Shown in pieces: positions 1 to 8,337 of a DNA stretch of 32,045 bases. How positions within the stretch are numbered: the stretch's first letter is position 1; each line of letters opens with the position of its first letter. The stretch is from an uncultured Denitrobacterium sp. GTDB lineage: Bacteria > Actinomycetota > Coriobacteriia > Coriobacteriales > Eggerthellaceae. Position numbers and translations under genes: made by a program. The stretch lies in assembly GCA_905236045.1 (NCBI GenBank), contig CAJOOG010000044.1, positions 1 through 32,045 of the forward strand, read 5' to 3'. The notes below the pieces were generated by a model. The model ran no database searches. It saw only the letters and a program-made list of their open reading frames with translations, and was not told the origin of the DNA.

Positions 1-2
1 CG

Positions 3-3000
3 ACGGCGGCCGTGGGCACGAGTCAGCCGGGTGCTGCAACGCTTAAGGACGGGACCGCCTACACGGGGTCTTCCCTGGAAGTGGACAAGGTCTCACAGAC
101 AGTTGAGGAAGCGACCTACGAGTATGCGGTAACCGCCGTGGGCGAGGGCGCGTTCAAGGGGAATACGACGCTGAAGTCGCTTTCCTTCAAGGGCGACCTG
201 CTAGGGCAGACGACCGTATCCTATGCGATACGAAATAGCGCCTTCAAAGGCTGCACGGCGCTTGAATATGTTGAGTTTCCCGAAAAAGTGGCGGGGATAG
301 GCCCCTACGCTTTTTCGGGTTGCAGTTCCTTGCAAAACATCGAGTTTCCTGAGGATGCAGAGCTTTATTATGCACTATCTTCTACCAATCCTGCAATTGG
401 CTCCTACGCGTTCGAGGGCTGTCTCTCCTTGAAAACCGTTTCTCTGCCCGCGATGACCTCGGGCGTTCGCAAGGGCGATGTCTACCATTATGGCGAGAAC
501 ACTTATAATTCGGGCACGAGTTCGACCAAGTACAGCATGTTCACCAGCGCAAGCATGCCATATTGGGGCGGGCCCGGCGGACCTATCGTCAGGCCGGATA
601 TAGGCGCGAAGGCCTTTTCGGGCTGCACCGCCCTGGAATACGTCGTATTCAAAGCGGGTGCAGATCAGGGGATGTTTACTTGCTGGAACGAGCAATCTCA
701 GGTGTTCTTAGGGTGCGAGGCCCTCGAGTCGCTTGTCTTCGAGGATATCCAGCCGTATTGGGCGGATTCGAATCGAAGTGCGAAGAACGGCGGGGCCAGC
801 TTGGATTACTGGACATCTGCTTCTTCGAGTGATGTTACCTGCGAAATCAAGGCTCCAACCCTGTATTATGCCGTGGATTATTACGCGACCGCTGATCCTT
901 CAGAACTCGAATCGGATGACAAGAAAGCAAGCAAGCGTTTGGCTCGTGTGGAATACGCTCGGGGGACCTCTCCTTCGGCAATTGCGACCAGCAGCGCAGA
1001 TGCCCGGGCGGCAGCATACCCGGATGCAAAAGCCTATAGGGAAATAGATGCGGATGGAGAGGTGCCGGACCCGCGCCAGGCGGCAGGGGCCGCCGGCTTG
1101 GACTCTTCCAAATTTTGGGTATGGCGTTTGACGGACACTCAATCGCATCGAAGCGGGCTCACCGATTCGTGCAGCGCCTATCTGGCTCCTGCCGATGATA
1201 TTTCCGGCGGCTCTTTGTCTGCTTCGCAAATCGACGCCTTGTATGCGGCGTGCGATTACAACCTGAGCCAGGATACGGACTACGGTACGGCCTTCGACAT
1301 CGAGCGTTACTGCAATCCGACGAAAAGCTACGCATACAATCCCGACAACGATACGGATACGCAAGCGGACAATTACTCCGTGGCAAACGCCTCGTCTGCT
1401 TGGTTCGAGCTTTACTCCGCTGGCGAATCGACTCTTCTGCCGCAGATCGGTTTGCGGCGTGCAGATGGAAAGGAGCTCGATTGGGTCGACTTCGAGGTTT
1501 CCCTGCAAGCCTGTGACTCGTCTTCGGGCGAGTTTTCGGATATGTCTGCCGACGATGTGAATGGTCCGGTGCTAGTTACCATCACCCCCAAGGCCGAAAG
1601 CCGCTACAGCGGGGTGCTCCGAGAGTGGTTGCTAGTCAAGCGCCACGAAGCCGCTATTGGCGAGTGCTACACCACCGACACTTCCACTACCTACAAGTCC
1701 GCCATCTACAACGACGGCCTCAAGGCGCTTGCCGCCGAGTCCTACACCTCTCCTTTCGCTGTGGGAATCGGCACGCAAGATCCCCTGGGCGCCGTGGTCG
1801 GCGCAGCGTATGCTGGTCTGGTGGATGCCCCTGTGAATGTGCTGGATACCGCCGATGCGGGCTACGGCTTCACCATCGCGACCAAGTTCAGCTCCGACGG
1901 CATCATCACGGGCGGGAGGAACCGCTATGCGAACAGCTACGCGAACGCCGAAGACGCGGCGGGCTACGCGGTCGCGGTCTACCGGTCCCTGAAATCTGAC
2001 ATAACGGATTACACCTCAAAAACCTATGATTGGGGCAATACTGCCGTGTTGGTTGCGCCCGGCATGATTAATCAAACTGGTCCTGCGGTGGCGTCCTACG
2101 CCTACACGATGAAAGCCCCCGTGTTCTTTGCCGAAGAAGATGGAACGGTAAGTTCTGATACGCAAGGATGTTTGGATGACTTTGCAAATGTTGTGGTTAT
2201 TGGCGATGAAGGGGTATTTTCTGCTGCCGCGTTTTCCAGTTTAAAGACGCAGTTGGGCAATGGGATAGAAGTCTCGCGCATAGCTGGGGATGCGGGCAGC
2301 TCGGCCTCGCTTTCGCTTGCAGTCGCCCGTGTTTTGGTTGCAGGCGGCGCCTGCGATACGATGCATTTAGCAATAGTGACATCCGGCGATACAATCGATA
2401 CTGTAAGCGCACTAAACTATGCGGGACACGAGGGCTCTACGGTGCTCGCAGCTCCCAGTTCTGTGGATGCCAAGGCGCTATACATGTACTTGCACGAGAG
2501 ACGAGACGATGTAGGTGAGCTGCGGATATTTGGAAGAAGCGCCCCCGTTGCTTCAAATGAAACGAGCAGCTCAAGCTCCTTTTCCGACGAGCTCGAAAGG
2601 GTGTGGACTTCGAGCTACGCTACGCCTTCACCCGCAGAAGGCGATACGCTCGAGTTATCGAGCGCGCTCTTTACCCTAGGTTCTGATGGCAAGGCCCTTA
2701 GGCATACAAGCGACCTCTTTGCACACAAGAGTATTGCAGCGGGGTCCTATTCGCGTAACAAGTGGGGTTTTACGCTGCAAGCTGCACAGGATGCATATGC
2801 GTTTGACCTCTCGTCTGCCACAGTCAAGCTTGCCACAGCTAGCTATACCTATAGCGGCTCGGCATACAAACCTGCCGTCTCTTCGCTTGTTTTAAACGGC
2901 GTGTCGCTGCGACAAGGAATTGATTTCAGCGTCTCGTATAGCAATAACACGAACGCCGGCAACGCGAGCGTCAACATTACGGGTATGGGCAGCTATGCTG

Positions 3001-3569
3001 GCAAGGTATTGGGGACATTTACTATCGCCAAAGCCTCAAACATCATAACCCTGCCTTATACCAACTATACACGCGTGGCAAAACTCAACGCCAAGCGCAC
3101 GATAAGCTTGCAGGGAAAGGCGAAGGCGGGCAAAGTAGCGTATAAGTCAAACAGCAAATACATTACGGTAAGCTCTTCTGGCAAGGTGGTTATCCCTAAG
3201 AACTTCGCAGGGGTGGCGAAAATCACCGTGTCTGCTGCTGGAACAACCAATTATGCAGCCGCAAAGTCCCGCGTGGTTATCGTTAACGTCGTGCCTGCTC
3301 AAATGAAGGTGAAGAAGGTCACGAATCTAAAGACCCGCAAGGCCAAGATAGAGTGGACCAAGATGAAGGGCGCGGACAAGTACAAGGTGCAGTATCGCAT
3401 AAAGGGTTCGAGCAAGTGGAAGAGCGCCGGCACGACCAAGGGCTCCTCCAAGGTCGTCTCCAAGCTGATCCGCGGCCGGACCTACTACTTGCGGGTGTGC
3501 GCCTACGACGCCCAGACCAAGACCTGGGGCGATTGGGCCGCCTCCAAGTCCGTGAAGATAAGGCGTTAG
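3..3569 (+). CDS. LRR / CWB2 / Fn3 surface protein, 5' end cut by the window
   Basis: The reading frame is open to the left edge, so the start and any signal peptide lie outside; GTG at 12 is only the first possible start inside. About 120-860 encodes BspA-type LRR_5 repeats (AFKGCTALEYV, AFSGCSSLQNI, AFEGCLSLKTV, AFSGCTALEYV). About 1890-2560 resembles tandem cell-wall-binding repeat 2 (CWB2): GGRNRYANSY, then strands such as VVVIGDEGVFS and RIAGDAG. About 2815-3040 is a beta repeat of MBG/YDG type, followed by a lysine-rich Ig-like stretch and a C-terminal fibronectin type III domain. The segment 860-1890 was not recognised. CWB2 domains in clostridia hold proteins to anionic wall polymers, so non-covalent wall anchoring is likely; no LPXTG was seen. 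The next gene begins two bases after the stop, which suggests co-transcription with the importer. Base composition changes inside the gene (see findings). A role as ligand receptor is inference. Confidence 0.85.
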   Translation, partial: TAAVGTSQPGAATLKDGTAYTGSSLEVDKVSQTVEEATYEYAVTAVGEGAFKGNTTLKSLSFKGDLLGQTTVSYAIRNSAFKGCTALEYVEFPEKVAGIGPYAFSGCSSLQNIEFPEDAELYYALSSTNPAIGSYAFEGCLSLKTVSLPAMTSGVRKGDVYHYGENTYNSGTSSTKYSMFTSASMPYWGGPGGPIVRPDIGAKAFSGCTALEYVVFKAGADQGMFTCWNEQSQVFLGCEALESLVFEDIQPYWADSNRSAKNGGASLDYWTSASSSDVTCEIKAPTLYYAVDYYATADPSELESDDKKASKRLARVEYARGTSPSAIATSSADARAAAYPDAKAYREIDADGEVPDPRQAAGAAGLDSSKFWVWRLTDTQSHRSGLTDSCSAYLAPADDISGGSLSASQIDALYAACDYNLSQDTDYGTAFDIERYCNPTKSYAYNPDNDTDTQADNYSVANASSAWFELYSAGESTLLPQIGLRRADGKELDWVDFEVSLQACDSSSGEFSDMSADDVNGPVLVTITPKAESRYSGVLREWLLVKRHEAAIGECYTTDTSTTYKSAIYNDGLKALAAESYTSPFAVGIGTQDPLGAVVGAAYAGLVDAPVNVLDTADAGYGFTIATKFSSDGIITGGRNRYANSYANAEDAAGYAVAVYRSLKSDITDYTSKTYDWGNTAVLVAPGMINQTGPAVASYAYTMKAPVFFAEEDGTVSSDTQGCLDDFANVVVIGDEGVFSAAAFSSLKTQLGNGIEVSRIAGDAGSSASLSLAVARVLVAGGACDTMHLAIVTSGDTIDTVSALNYAGHEGSTVLAAPSSVDAKALYMYLHERRDDVGELRIFGRSAPVASNETSSSSSFSDELERVWTSSYATPSPAEGDTLELSSALFTLGSDGKALRHTSDLFAHKSIAAGSYSRNKWGFTLQAAQDAYAFDLSSATVKLATASYTYSGSAYKPAVSSLVLNGVSLRQGIDFSVSYSNNTNAGNASVNITGMGSYAGKVLGTFTIAKASNIITLPYTNYTRVAKLNAKRTISLQGKAKAGKVAYKSNSKYITVSSSGKVVIPKNFAGVAKITVSAAGTTNYAAAKSRVVIVNVVPAQMKVKKVTNLKTRKAKIEWTKMKGADKYKVQYRIKGSSKWKSAGTTKGSSKVVSKLIRGRTYYLRVCAYDAQTKTWGDWAASKSVKIRR

Positions 3570-3571
3570 CC

Positions 3572-5836
3572 ATGGGGCGCCTGCGTTGGGGACAGATGGC
3601 GAAGAGGACGGCCGCGCTCGGGTGCGCGGTGCTGCTCGCGTGCGCGCTGGGAGGCTGCCGACCCACCGACTTCTTCACCGAGGTGGTGATATCGCCCTTC
3701 GCCGAAGAGGTGGACTGGGATAATTCGGATAAGACCGTGGTGAACTCCCCCGATGCGCAGGAGGAGTCGGCGGACCTTTCCGCCTTGGATTGGGACGACG
3801 AGTCCAACCGCTCCGAAGAGGTGCAGAACCTGGTAGTCTATTCCAGCAACCCCACCACCACCTTGACCGCGCATCATTCCATCTATGACGAGCGCCCGCT
3901 GTTTTCGGGCATCGAGGCCAGCGACGGCGTGCGTTTGGAATTCGCCGCCGAAGCCGCGCTCGACGAGGAGACGGTCTCGCCGGAGGATCGGGAGGAGCCG
4001 CAGGACGCCGAAGCCGAGAGCACGGGCGGAGAAGAATCCGAGGATGCCGAGGAGACGCCGTCCGCCGAAGCCGCGTCCGGCGAACAGTCGAATGACGAGG
4101 GCCCCTCGACTGACGAATCGACTTCGAAGGGCAAAGCGGACAAGGATAGTAAAGGCGGAACCGATCCCGATGAAGGCGATGATTCCGGAGACGGAGACAG
4201 CAAGAATAATAGCGGGGATGCCGACTCCAACCGAAGCGGGAGCGGCAAGGGCGACGACGATAATGGCACCTCCGACGATGATTCGGGCGGAAACGACGGC
4301 ACCATACGCGAATACAATCCCTCTGATAGGCTCTCCGAACCCCAGCATGCCGATAAGATGGCCGTCCTGGGGTCGCAGGCTGCCGTGCTCGTGCAGGCCA
4401 TTGGCGGCAAAGGCGCCATTTGCGCCATGAGCCGGGACGCCTACACGAGCAAAGGCTCCGCCGCCGCCTCCACGTTCAAGGACGTTTTCGCAGATGAGCT
4501 GTCCGATGGCTTCGCCTCTAGCGTGTTGCTCTGGAGCAACGACGGCAGCGCGAAAGACGGGGCGGACCTCTCCGATGTGGACGCATTGGTGTCCGCCTGC
4601 GGGCAGGAGGGGGTCATCGTGTACGATCAGAGCATGGGAGATCAAACGCAGCTGTTCAGCGAGACGCAGCGGAGAAAGATCGCCGGTGCCGACATAGAGT
4701 TGGTGCCAGTGGATCTGACGAGCGTCGACGGGATACGCGACGCCGCGCAGGCGGTGGGCGAGGTTCTTTCCGAATCGGGCACCCGCTCGCATGGGCAGAC
4801 GAGCACCGAGATGGCAGAGGCGTACCGCAAGGCAATGACGGATATCGTGACGGAAGCGGCCGATGTGCATGGGGGAGTTCTGGCCGGCACCTCCAGCGAC
4901 CCGCTTTCCAGCTATGCCGGCTGCCCGATTACAGGCAGCATGGATTCGGGCGTGCGCGCCTACGTTGCCGTCGACTCCCAGATAAGCGGCCTGCGCTACA
5001 ACGGGGCCGGCGGATTCGACGTCAAGTTGCTTCTCTTCGCGAATATGGATGCGACGAGCAGCCCGCTGATGTTCTGGGAGCAGGTCGGCGGGGCCTGCGA
5101 TGGTTCCCGAAAGTCCAACTATACGAAGGGCACGACCTACACGGCGCTTTGGCCGCGCTTGAAAATCGAATTGCTCAAGCAGTACCTGGAAGGCTCCACC
5201 GGCGTTGCCTACAGCGCTTGGAATGCCAGCACCTTCGTCAGAAATGAAGATATGACCGTCACCTTGGACTACCGATTTGCAGGTTCGACGGATAACGGCT
5301 ACGGGCTCGGCTCCCGCTACGTCCCCTACTTGATCGTCTGCGCCAACTCCTCGGGTAAGACGGCGGCTGCGGTCAAACAGAGCGTCGTCGCCGATATCGG
5401 GCGCGGCGCCAGCTCTCTGTATGGGGCGAACGTCTTCGCGACGAGTGGCGCAGACGGGGAGAAGACGACCATAGGCTGGGATGGAGACAACTCCGACAAT
5501 GTGCTCACGAGCGCATCGAGCAAGGTGGACCCCTCTTCGGTCGTGCGCGAGAACCCCGTGGGTCTGGTAGGCGAGTGGACCGAGGGCAGCATGGAGAGCG
5601 TGCTCGAGAGCGTCTGGATTGCCGAGCTCTATTCGCACAAGCCCGCGAATTGCACCTACGATAACAGCGCTTTCGACATGAACCGCTTCAACGTGACGAT
5701 AGGGCGCACGGCCTGCACCGATGCGGAGCAGACCACCAGGGCCTTCTACTCGTATTTCTACCGCTTCGACCTGGATGGCGATGGCGTCTCCTACGACGAT
5801 GTGGTAACCGACCAGTTCGACGGGTTGGTGCTCTAG
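3572..5836 (+). CDS. Large substrate-binding lipoprotein of a FecCD-type ABC importer
   Basis: The 754-residue protein starts with a lipoprotein signal whose lipobox LGGC puts the lipidated cysteine at residue 29. ATG at 3596 (MAKRTAALGC...) is a plausible alternative start with GGGGA just upstream. Residues about 128-246 are an acidic Asp/Glu/Ser/Gly low-complexity linker. From about residue 254 the pattern fits a periplasmic-binding-protein class III fold (BtuF/FecB/FhuD, PF01497): MAVLGSQAAVLVQAIGG, then DVDALVSACGQEGVIVYDQ, then ELVPVDLTSVDGIRDAAQAVGEVL. Near the C-terminus DLDGDGVSYDD looks like an EF-hand or dockerin-type calcium loop. Family members bind siderophores, haem or cobalamin outside the membrane and deliver them to FecCD permeases, and two such permeases follow directly. 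It is about twice the usual family length (300-350 aa). Substrate unknown. Confidence 0.75.
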   Translation: MGRLRWGQMAKRTAALGCAVLLACALGGCRPTDFFTEVVISPFAEEVDWDNSDKTVVNSPDAQEESADLSALDWDDESNRSEEVQNLVVYSSNPTTTLTAHHSIYDERPLFSGIEASDGVRLEFAAEAALDEETVSPEDREEPQDAEAESTGGEESEDAEETPSAEAASGEQSNDEGPSTDESTSKGKADKDSKGGTDPDEGDDSGDGDSKNNSGDADSNRSGSGKGDDDNGTSDDDSGGNDGTIREYNPSDRLSEPQHADKMAVLGSQAAVLVQAIGGKGAICAMSRDAYTSKGSAAASTFKDVFADELSDGFASSVLLWSNDGSAKDGADLSDVDALVSACGQEGVIVYDQSMGDQTQLFSETQRRKIAGADIELVPVDLTSVDGIRDAAQAVGEVLSESGTRSHGQTSTEMAEAYRKAMTDIVTEAADVHGGVLAGTSSDPLSSYAGCPITGSMDSGVRAYVAVDSQISGLRYNGAGGFDVKLLLFANMDATSSPLMFWEQVGGACDGSRKSNYTKGTTYTALWPRLKIELLKQYLEGSTGVAYSAWNASTFVRNEDMTVTLDYRFAGSTDNGYGLGSRYVPYLIVCANSSGKTAAAVKQSVVADIGRGASSLYGANVFATSGADGEKTTIGWDGDNSDNVLTSASSKVDPSSVVRENPVGLVGEWTEGSMESVLESVWIAELYSHKPANCTYDNSAFDMNRFNVTIGRTACTDAEQTTRAFYSYFYRFDLDGDGVSYDDVVTDQFDGLVL

Positions 5837-5839
5837 TCG

Positions 5840-7084
5840 ATGGCGCGTGCACGGGACAAGGGACGCATCGCCATTCGGGATGCCGCCAACGATGCGCTCG
5901 CGGGGGAACAGCAGGGCCGGGGTATGCGCCCGGAAGCGCGTCGCGTCATGATAGTGGGCATCGTATGCGTATTAGTCGTGGTGCTCTCCCTGCTGCTGCC
6001 CACCTACGTCTTCGAGCATTCGCTGGTGAACTACACGCCCTCGGTGTTCTTCAACGTCATGTCCGCCAACCTCGACGGGCTCATCGGCACGCTCACCGGC
6101 AACGGGGAGGCCTTCGAGAGCCGCTTCATGCTGGTGGTGATGTGCGCCATGAGCGGCGCTGCGCTGGGCCTGTGCGGATCGGCCTACCAGGGCGCCTTCG
6201 ACAATCCGCTCGCGGCTCCCAAGACTTTGGGGGTCATGGCGGGCGGTGCGCTGGGAGCGCTCATCTTCGTCGTGCTCCTGCAGGACGTGGGGCCCCAGAT
6301 GCCGGGCGGCGTGTCCACCAACAGCCAGATGCACGGCTGGCTTTCCACGCTCTCTCCCTTTGAGTGGCTGTGGGTCCAATACGGCGAGTCGCTGTGCTCT
6401 ATGGCGGGCTGCTTCATCGTGGTGGGCATCGTGCTGGCGCTTACCGCGATTCTGGGGCGGGGGCGCTTGTCCAATATCATAGTCATCATCTTCGGGCAGG
6501 TCTTCGCCGCCACCGTCACGGCGTTCATCTCGTTCGCACGCTACTACTACACCGCCAATGCGACCGCCGCCGGCATCGACATGGCCGATACGCTGCGTGC
6601 CATAGAGAACTACACCATGATGCGCAGCTTCACCTACAACGATCTGCTGGTGGTGGGTGTTCCGCTGCTGGTGTGCATGGTCGTGGTGCTGCTGATGCGC
6701 CGCCGCCTGACGCTGCTCTCCTTCGGCGACGACGAGGCCGCGGCCATGGGCATCAACGTGGGGCGCACGCGCTACGCCATGATAGCCGTCTGCACGGCGA
6801 TGACGGCCGTGGCCATATCGTTTTGCGGACATGTGGCCTTCCTGGGCTTCATCAGCGCGCATATCGCGCGGCGCATCGTGGGGCCGGACTTCCGCTTCCT
6901 GCTGCCGGCGAGCCTGTTCACCGGCGCCGGGCTGCTGACGTTCATCCAGTATTTGTGCCAATCCGGGCTGCCCTTCACCGACCCGAACTCCGCGGGCACC
7001 GTGTGCTCGGTCGTCGGCGCCATCGTCTTTCTGGGCCTCGTGCTCTCCGAGTGGGGGAAGGGGCGCTCGCATGGCTGGAAATAA
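5840..7084 (+). CDS. FecCD-family ABC importer permease 1
   Basis: This 414-residue polytopic membrane protein belongs to the BtuC/FecC/FhuB permease family that imports iron complexes, haem or corrinoids. The family signature YQGAFDNPLAAPKTLGV lies at about residues 116-132. The cytoplasmic coupling-helix motif LLSFGDDEAAAMGI is at about 292-305, and GFISAHIARRIVGPDFRFLLP matches the usual GLIVPHIARLLVG-type segment. The start ATG lies three bases after the previous stop without a strong Shine-Dalgarno, so translational coupling or an internal start (ATG near 5922) is possible. The N-terminal 40 residues before the first membrane segment are charged and non-conserved. The next gene overlaps its end by 14 bases and encodes a different permease, so the two probably form a heterodimeric channel, as in some siderophore importers. 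Function by family; substrate unknown. Confidence 0.88.
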   Translation: MARARDKGRIAIRDAANDALAGEQQGRGMRPEARRVMIVGIVCVLVVVLSLLLPTYVFEHSLVNYTPSVFFNVMSANLDGLIGTLTGNGEAFESRFMLVVMCAMSGAALGLCGSAYQGAFDNPLAAPKTLGVMAGGALGALIFVVLLQDVGPQMPGGVSTNSQMHGWLSTLSPFEWLWVQYGESLCSMAGCFIVVGIVLALTAILGRGRLSNIIVIIFGQVFAATVTAFISFARYYYTANATAAGIDMADTLRAIENYTMMRSFTYNDLLVVGVPLLVCMVVVLLMRRRLTLLSFGDDEAAAMGINVGRTRYAMIAVCTAMTAVAISFCGHVAFLGFISAHIARRIVGPDFRFLLPASLFTGAGLLTFIQYLCQSGLPFTDPNSAGTVCSVVGAIVFLGLVLSEWGKGRSHGWK

Positions 7085-8336
7085 GAGCATCTACGCCGAG
7101 CGCATTATCGCCCGCGCCCGGGAGCTGGCCGCAAGCGATGCCTTCGCGCCCGCCCGCGGCTCTCGGCAGTCGGGGGTTGCGGCGGAGCAGGCCAAGGAGG
7201 AGATTCGCCGGGCGGGGCGCTCCACGCGCAAGCTGGTGGCCATCTTCGGCGCGGCGAGCGCGGTCGTGGCCCTCTTCTCGCTCCTGTTGCCCTACTACGG
7301 CGTGGATGCCATGGGCGTGGGCGGCACCATCTGCTCGCCCGGGGAGGTGTGGGACTGCTACGTGCTGTGGTTCCAGCTGAACGTCGCGCCGCTGTTCGAC
7401 GCCACGCTGCGCAATCAGGCAACGGATATGGTGGCGGCCTTCCGCGAGACCCACGAGGCGGGGCTCTATTCGCTCATCACCACGCGGGCGGCCGTCACGC
7501 TCATCACCGCGGGGTGCGGCGTGGTGCTGGCGCTTTCGGGCCTGCTGTTCCAGACGGCGTTTCGCAATCCGCTGGCCGCGCCCGCGACCCTGGGCGTATC
7601 CGATGGCGTCACGTTGGGCTGCGTCATCTACACCATGATGGGCTACACCGCCGTTACCGATGCGCCGGAGTTCTACCTGATGCTGGTCTATGGGCTCGGC
7701 GCCGCCGCCGTGGTGGTGGTCATGGGCCTCGGCCGCCTTATCAGCGGAGGGGCGCGCTACAACGTGCTGGACATGCTGTTGGTGGGCACCGTCATCTGCC
7801 AGCTGGTGGGCGGCGTCAACAGCTTCGTGCAGAATTTCGTGATGAGCGAGACCCAGTGGTACAGCTTCTTCGACGTGACGCAGGCAGGCGATGCCCTTAC
7901 GAGTCCGATCGTGTGCCGGGTGGTCGTGGGCGTGTTCGTGATCACGTTCGTTCCCGCCCTGCTGCTGCGCTGGCGCCTGAACGTGACCGCCTTCGACGAC
8001 GAGGACGGCAAGATGATGGGTGTGCGTGCGGGCTTGCTGCGGGCGGGGGCCCTGGTGCTTGGTTCGATTATGCAGCTGGCGGCCATAGCCAGCATCGGGC
8101 AGGTGGCCATGCTCTCCCTGGCGGTCCCGTTCCTGGTGCGCTACATGCTTCCGGCGGATTTCCGCTATCAGTTCACGGGGAACTGCCTGGTGGGCTCCTT
8201 CGTGCTGCTGGCCTGCATGTGCTTGCAGCACTTTGCGGTGATGGGCGCCGTGTCCATGCCGGTGGGCACCATCGTGAGCCTGTTCATCGTGCCGCTGTTC
8301 GTGTGGATGATCGCGTTCGGGAAGGGCAGGTGGTAG
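7071..8336 (+). CDS. FecCD-family ABC importer permease 2
   Basis: This 421-residue membrane protein starts at ATG 7071, 14 bases inside the previous gene, with a good GGGGAAGGGG ribosome site. The hallmark FQTAFRNPLAAPATLGVSDG is at about residues 160-179. It has a long charged cytoplasmic N-terminus of about 55 residues before the first membrane helix. The coupling-loop region reads AFDDEDGKMMGVRAG, and the usual GLIVPHIAR segment is altered to MLSLAVPFLVRYMLPADF. It is clearly divergent from permease 1 and from the third permease at 13990, so it is not a recent duplicate. It most likely pairs with permease 1 in one importer driven by the ATPase at 11024 or 15127. The stop is followed after one base by the DUF58 gene, so the string is transcriptionally continuous. 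Confidence 0.86.
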   Translation: MAGNKSIYAERIIARARELAASDAFAPARGSRQSGVAAEQAKEEIRRAGRSTRKLVAIFGAASAVVALFSLLLPYYGVDAMGVGGTICSPGEVWDCYVLWFQLNVAPLFDATLRNQATDMVAAFRETHEAGLYSLITTRAAVTLITAGCGVVLALSGLLFQTAFRNPLAAPATLGVSDGVTLGCVIYTMMGYTAVTDAPEFYLMLVYGLGAAAVVVVMGLGRLISGGARYNVLDMLLVGTVICQLVGGVNSFVQNFVMSETQWYSFFDVTQAGDALTSPIVCRVVVGVFVITFVPALLLRWRLNVTAFDDEDGKMMGVRAGLLRAGALVLGSIMQLAAIASIGQVAMLSLAVPFLVRYMLPADFRYQFTGNCLVGSFVLLACMCLQHFAVMGAVSMPVGTIVSLFIVPLFVWMIAFGKGRW

Positions 8337-8337
8337 C

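Noticed and set aside
3353-3571. Upstream extension of the lipoprotein frame into the Fn3-coding region
   Set aside because: The lipoprotein signal with lipobox starts at 3572 (or 3596), so the extension is only an open frame.
3566-5638. Minus-strand open frame of 690 codons under the binding lipoprotein
   Set aside because: Shadow of the lipoprotein gene with no recognisable domain.
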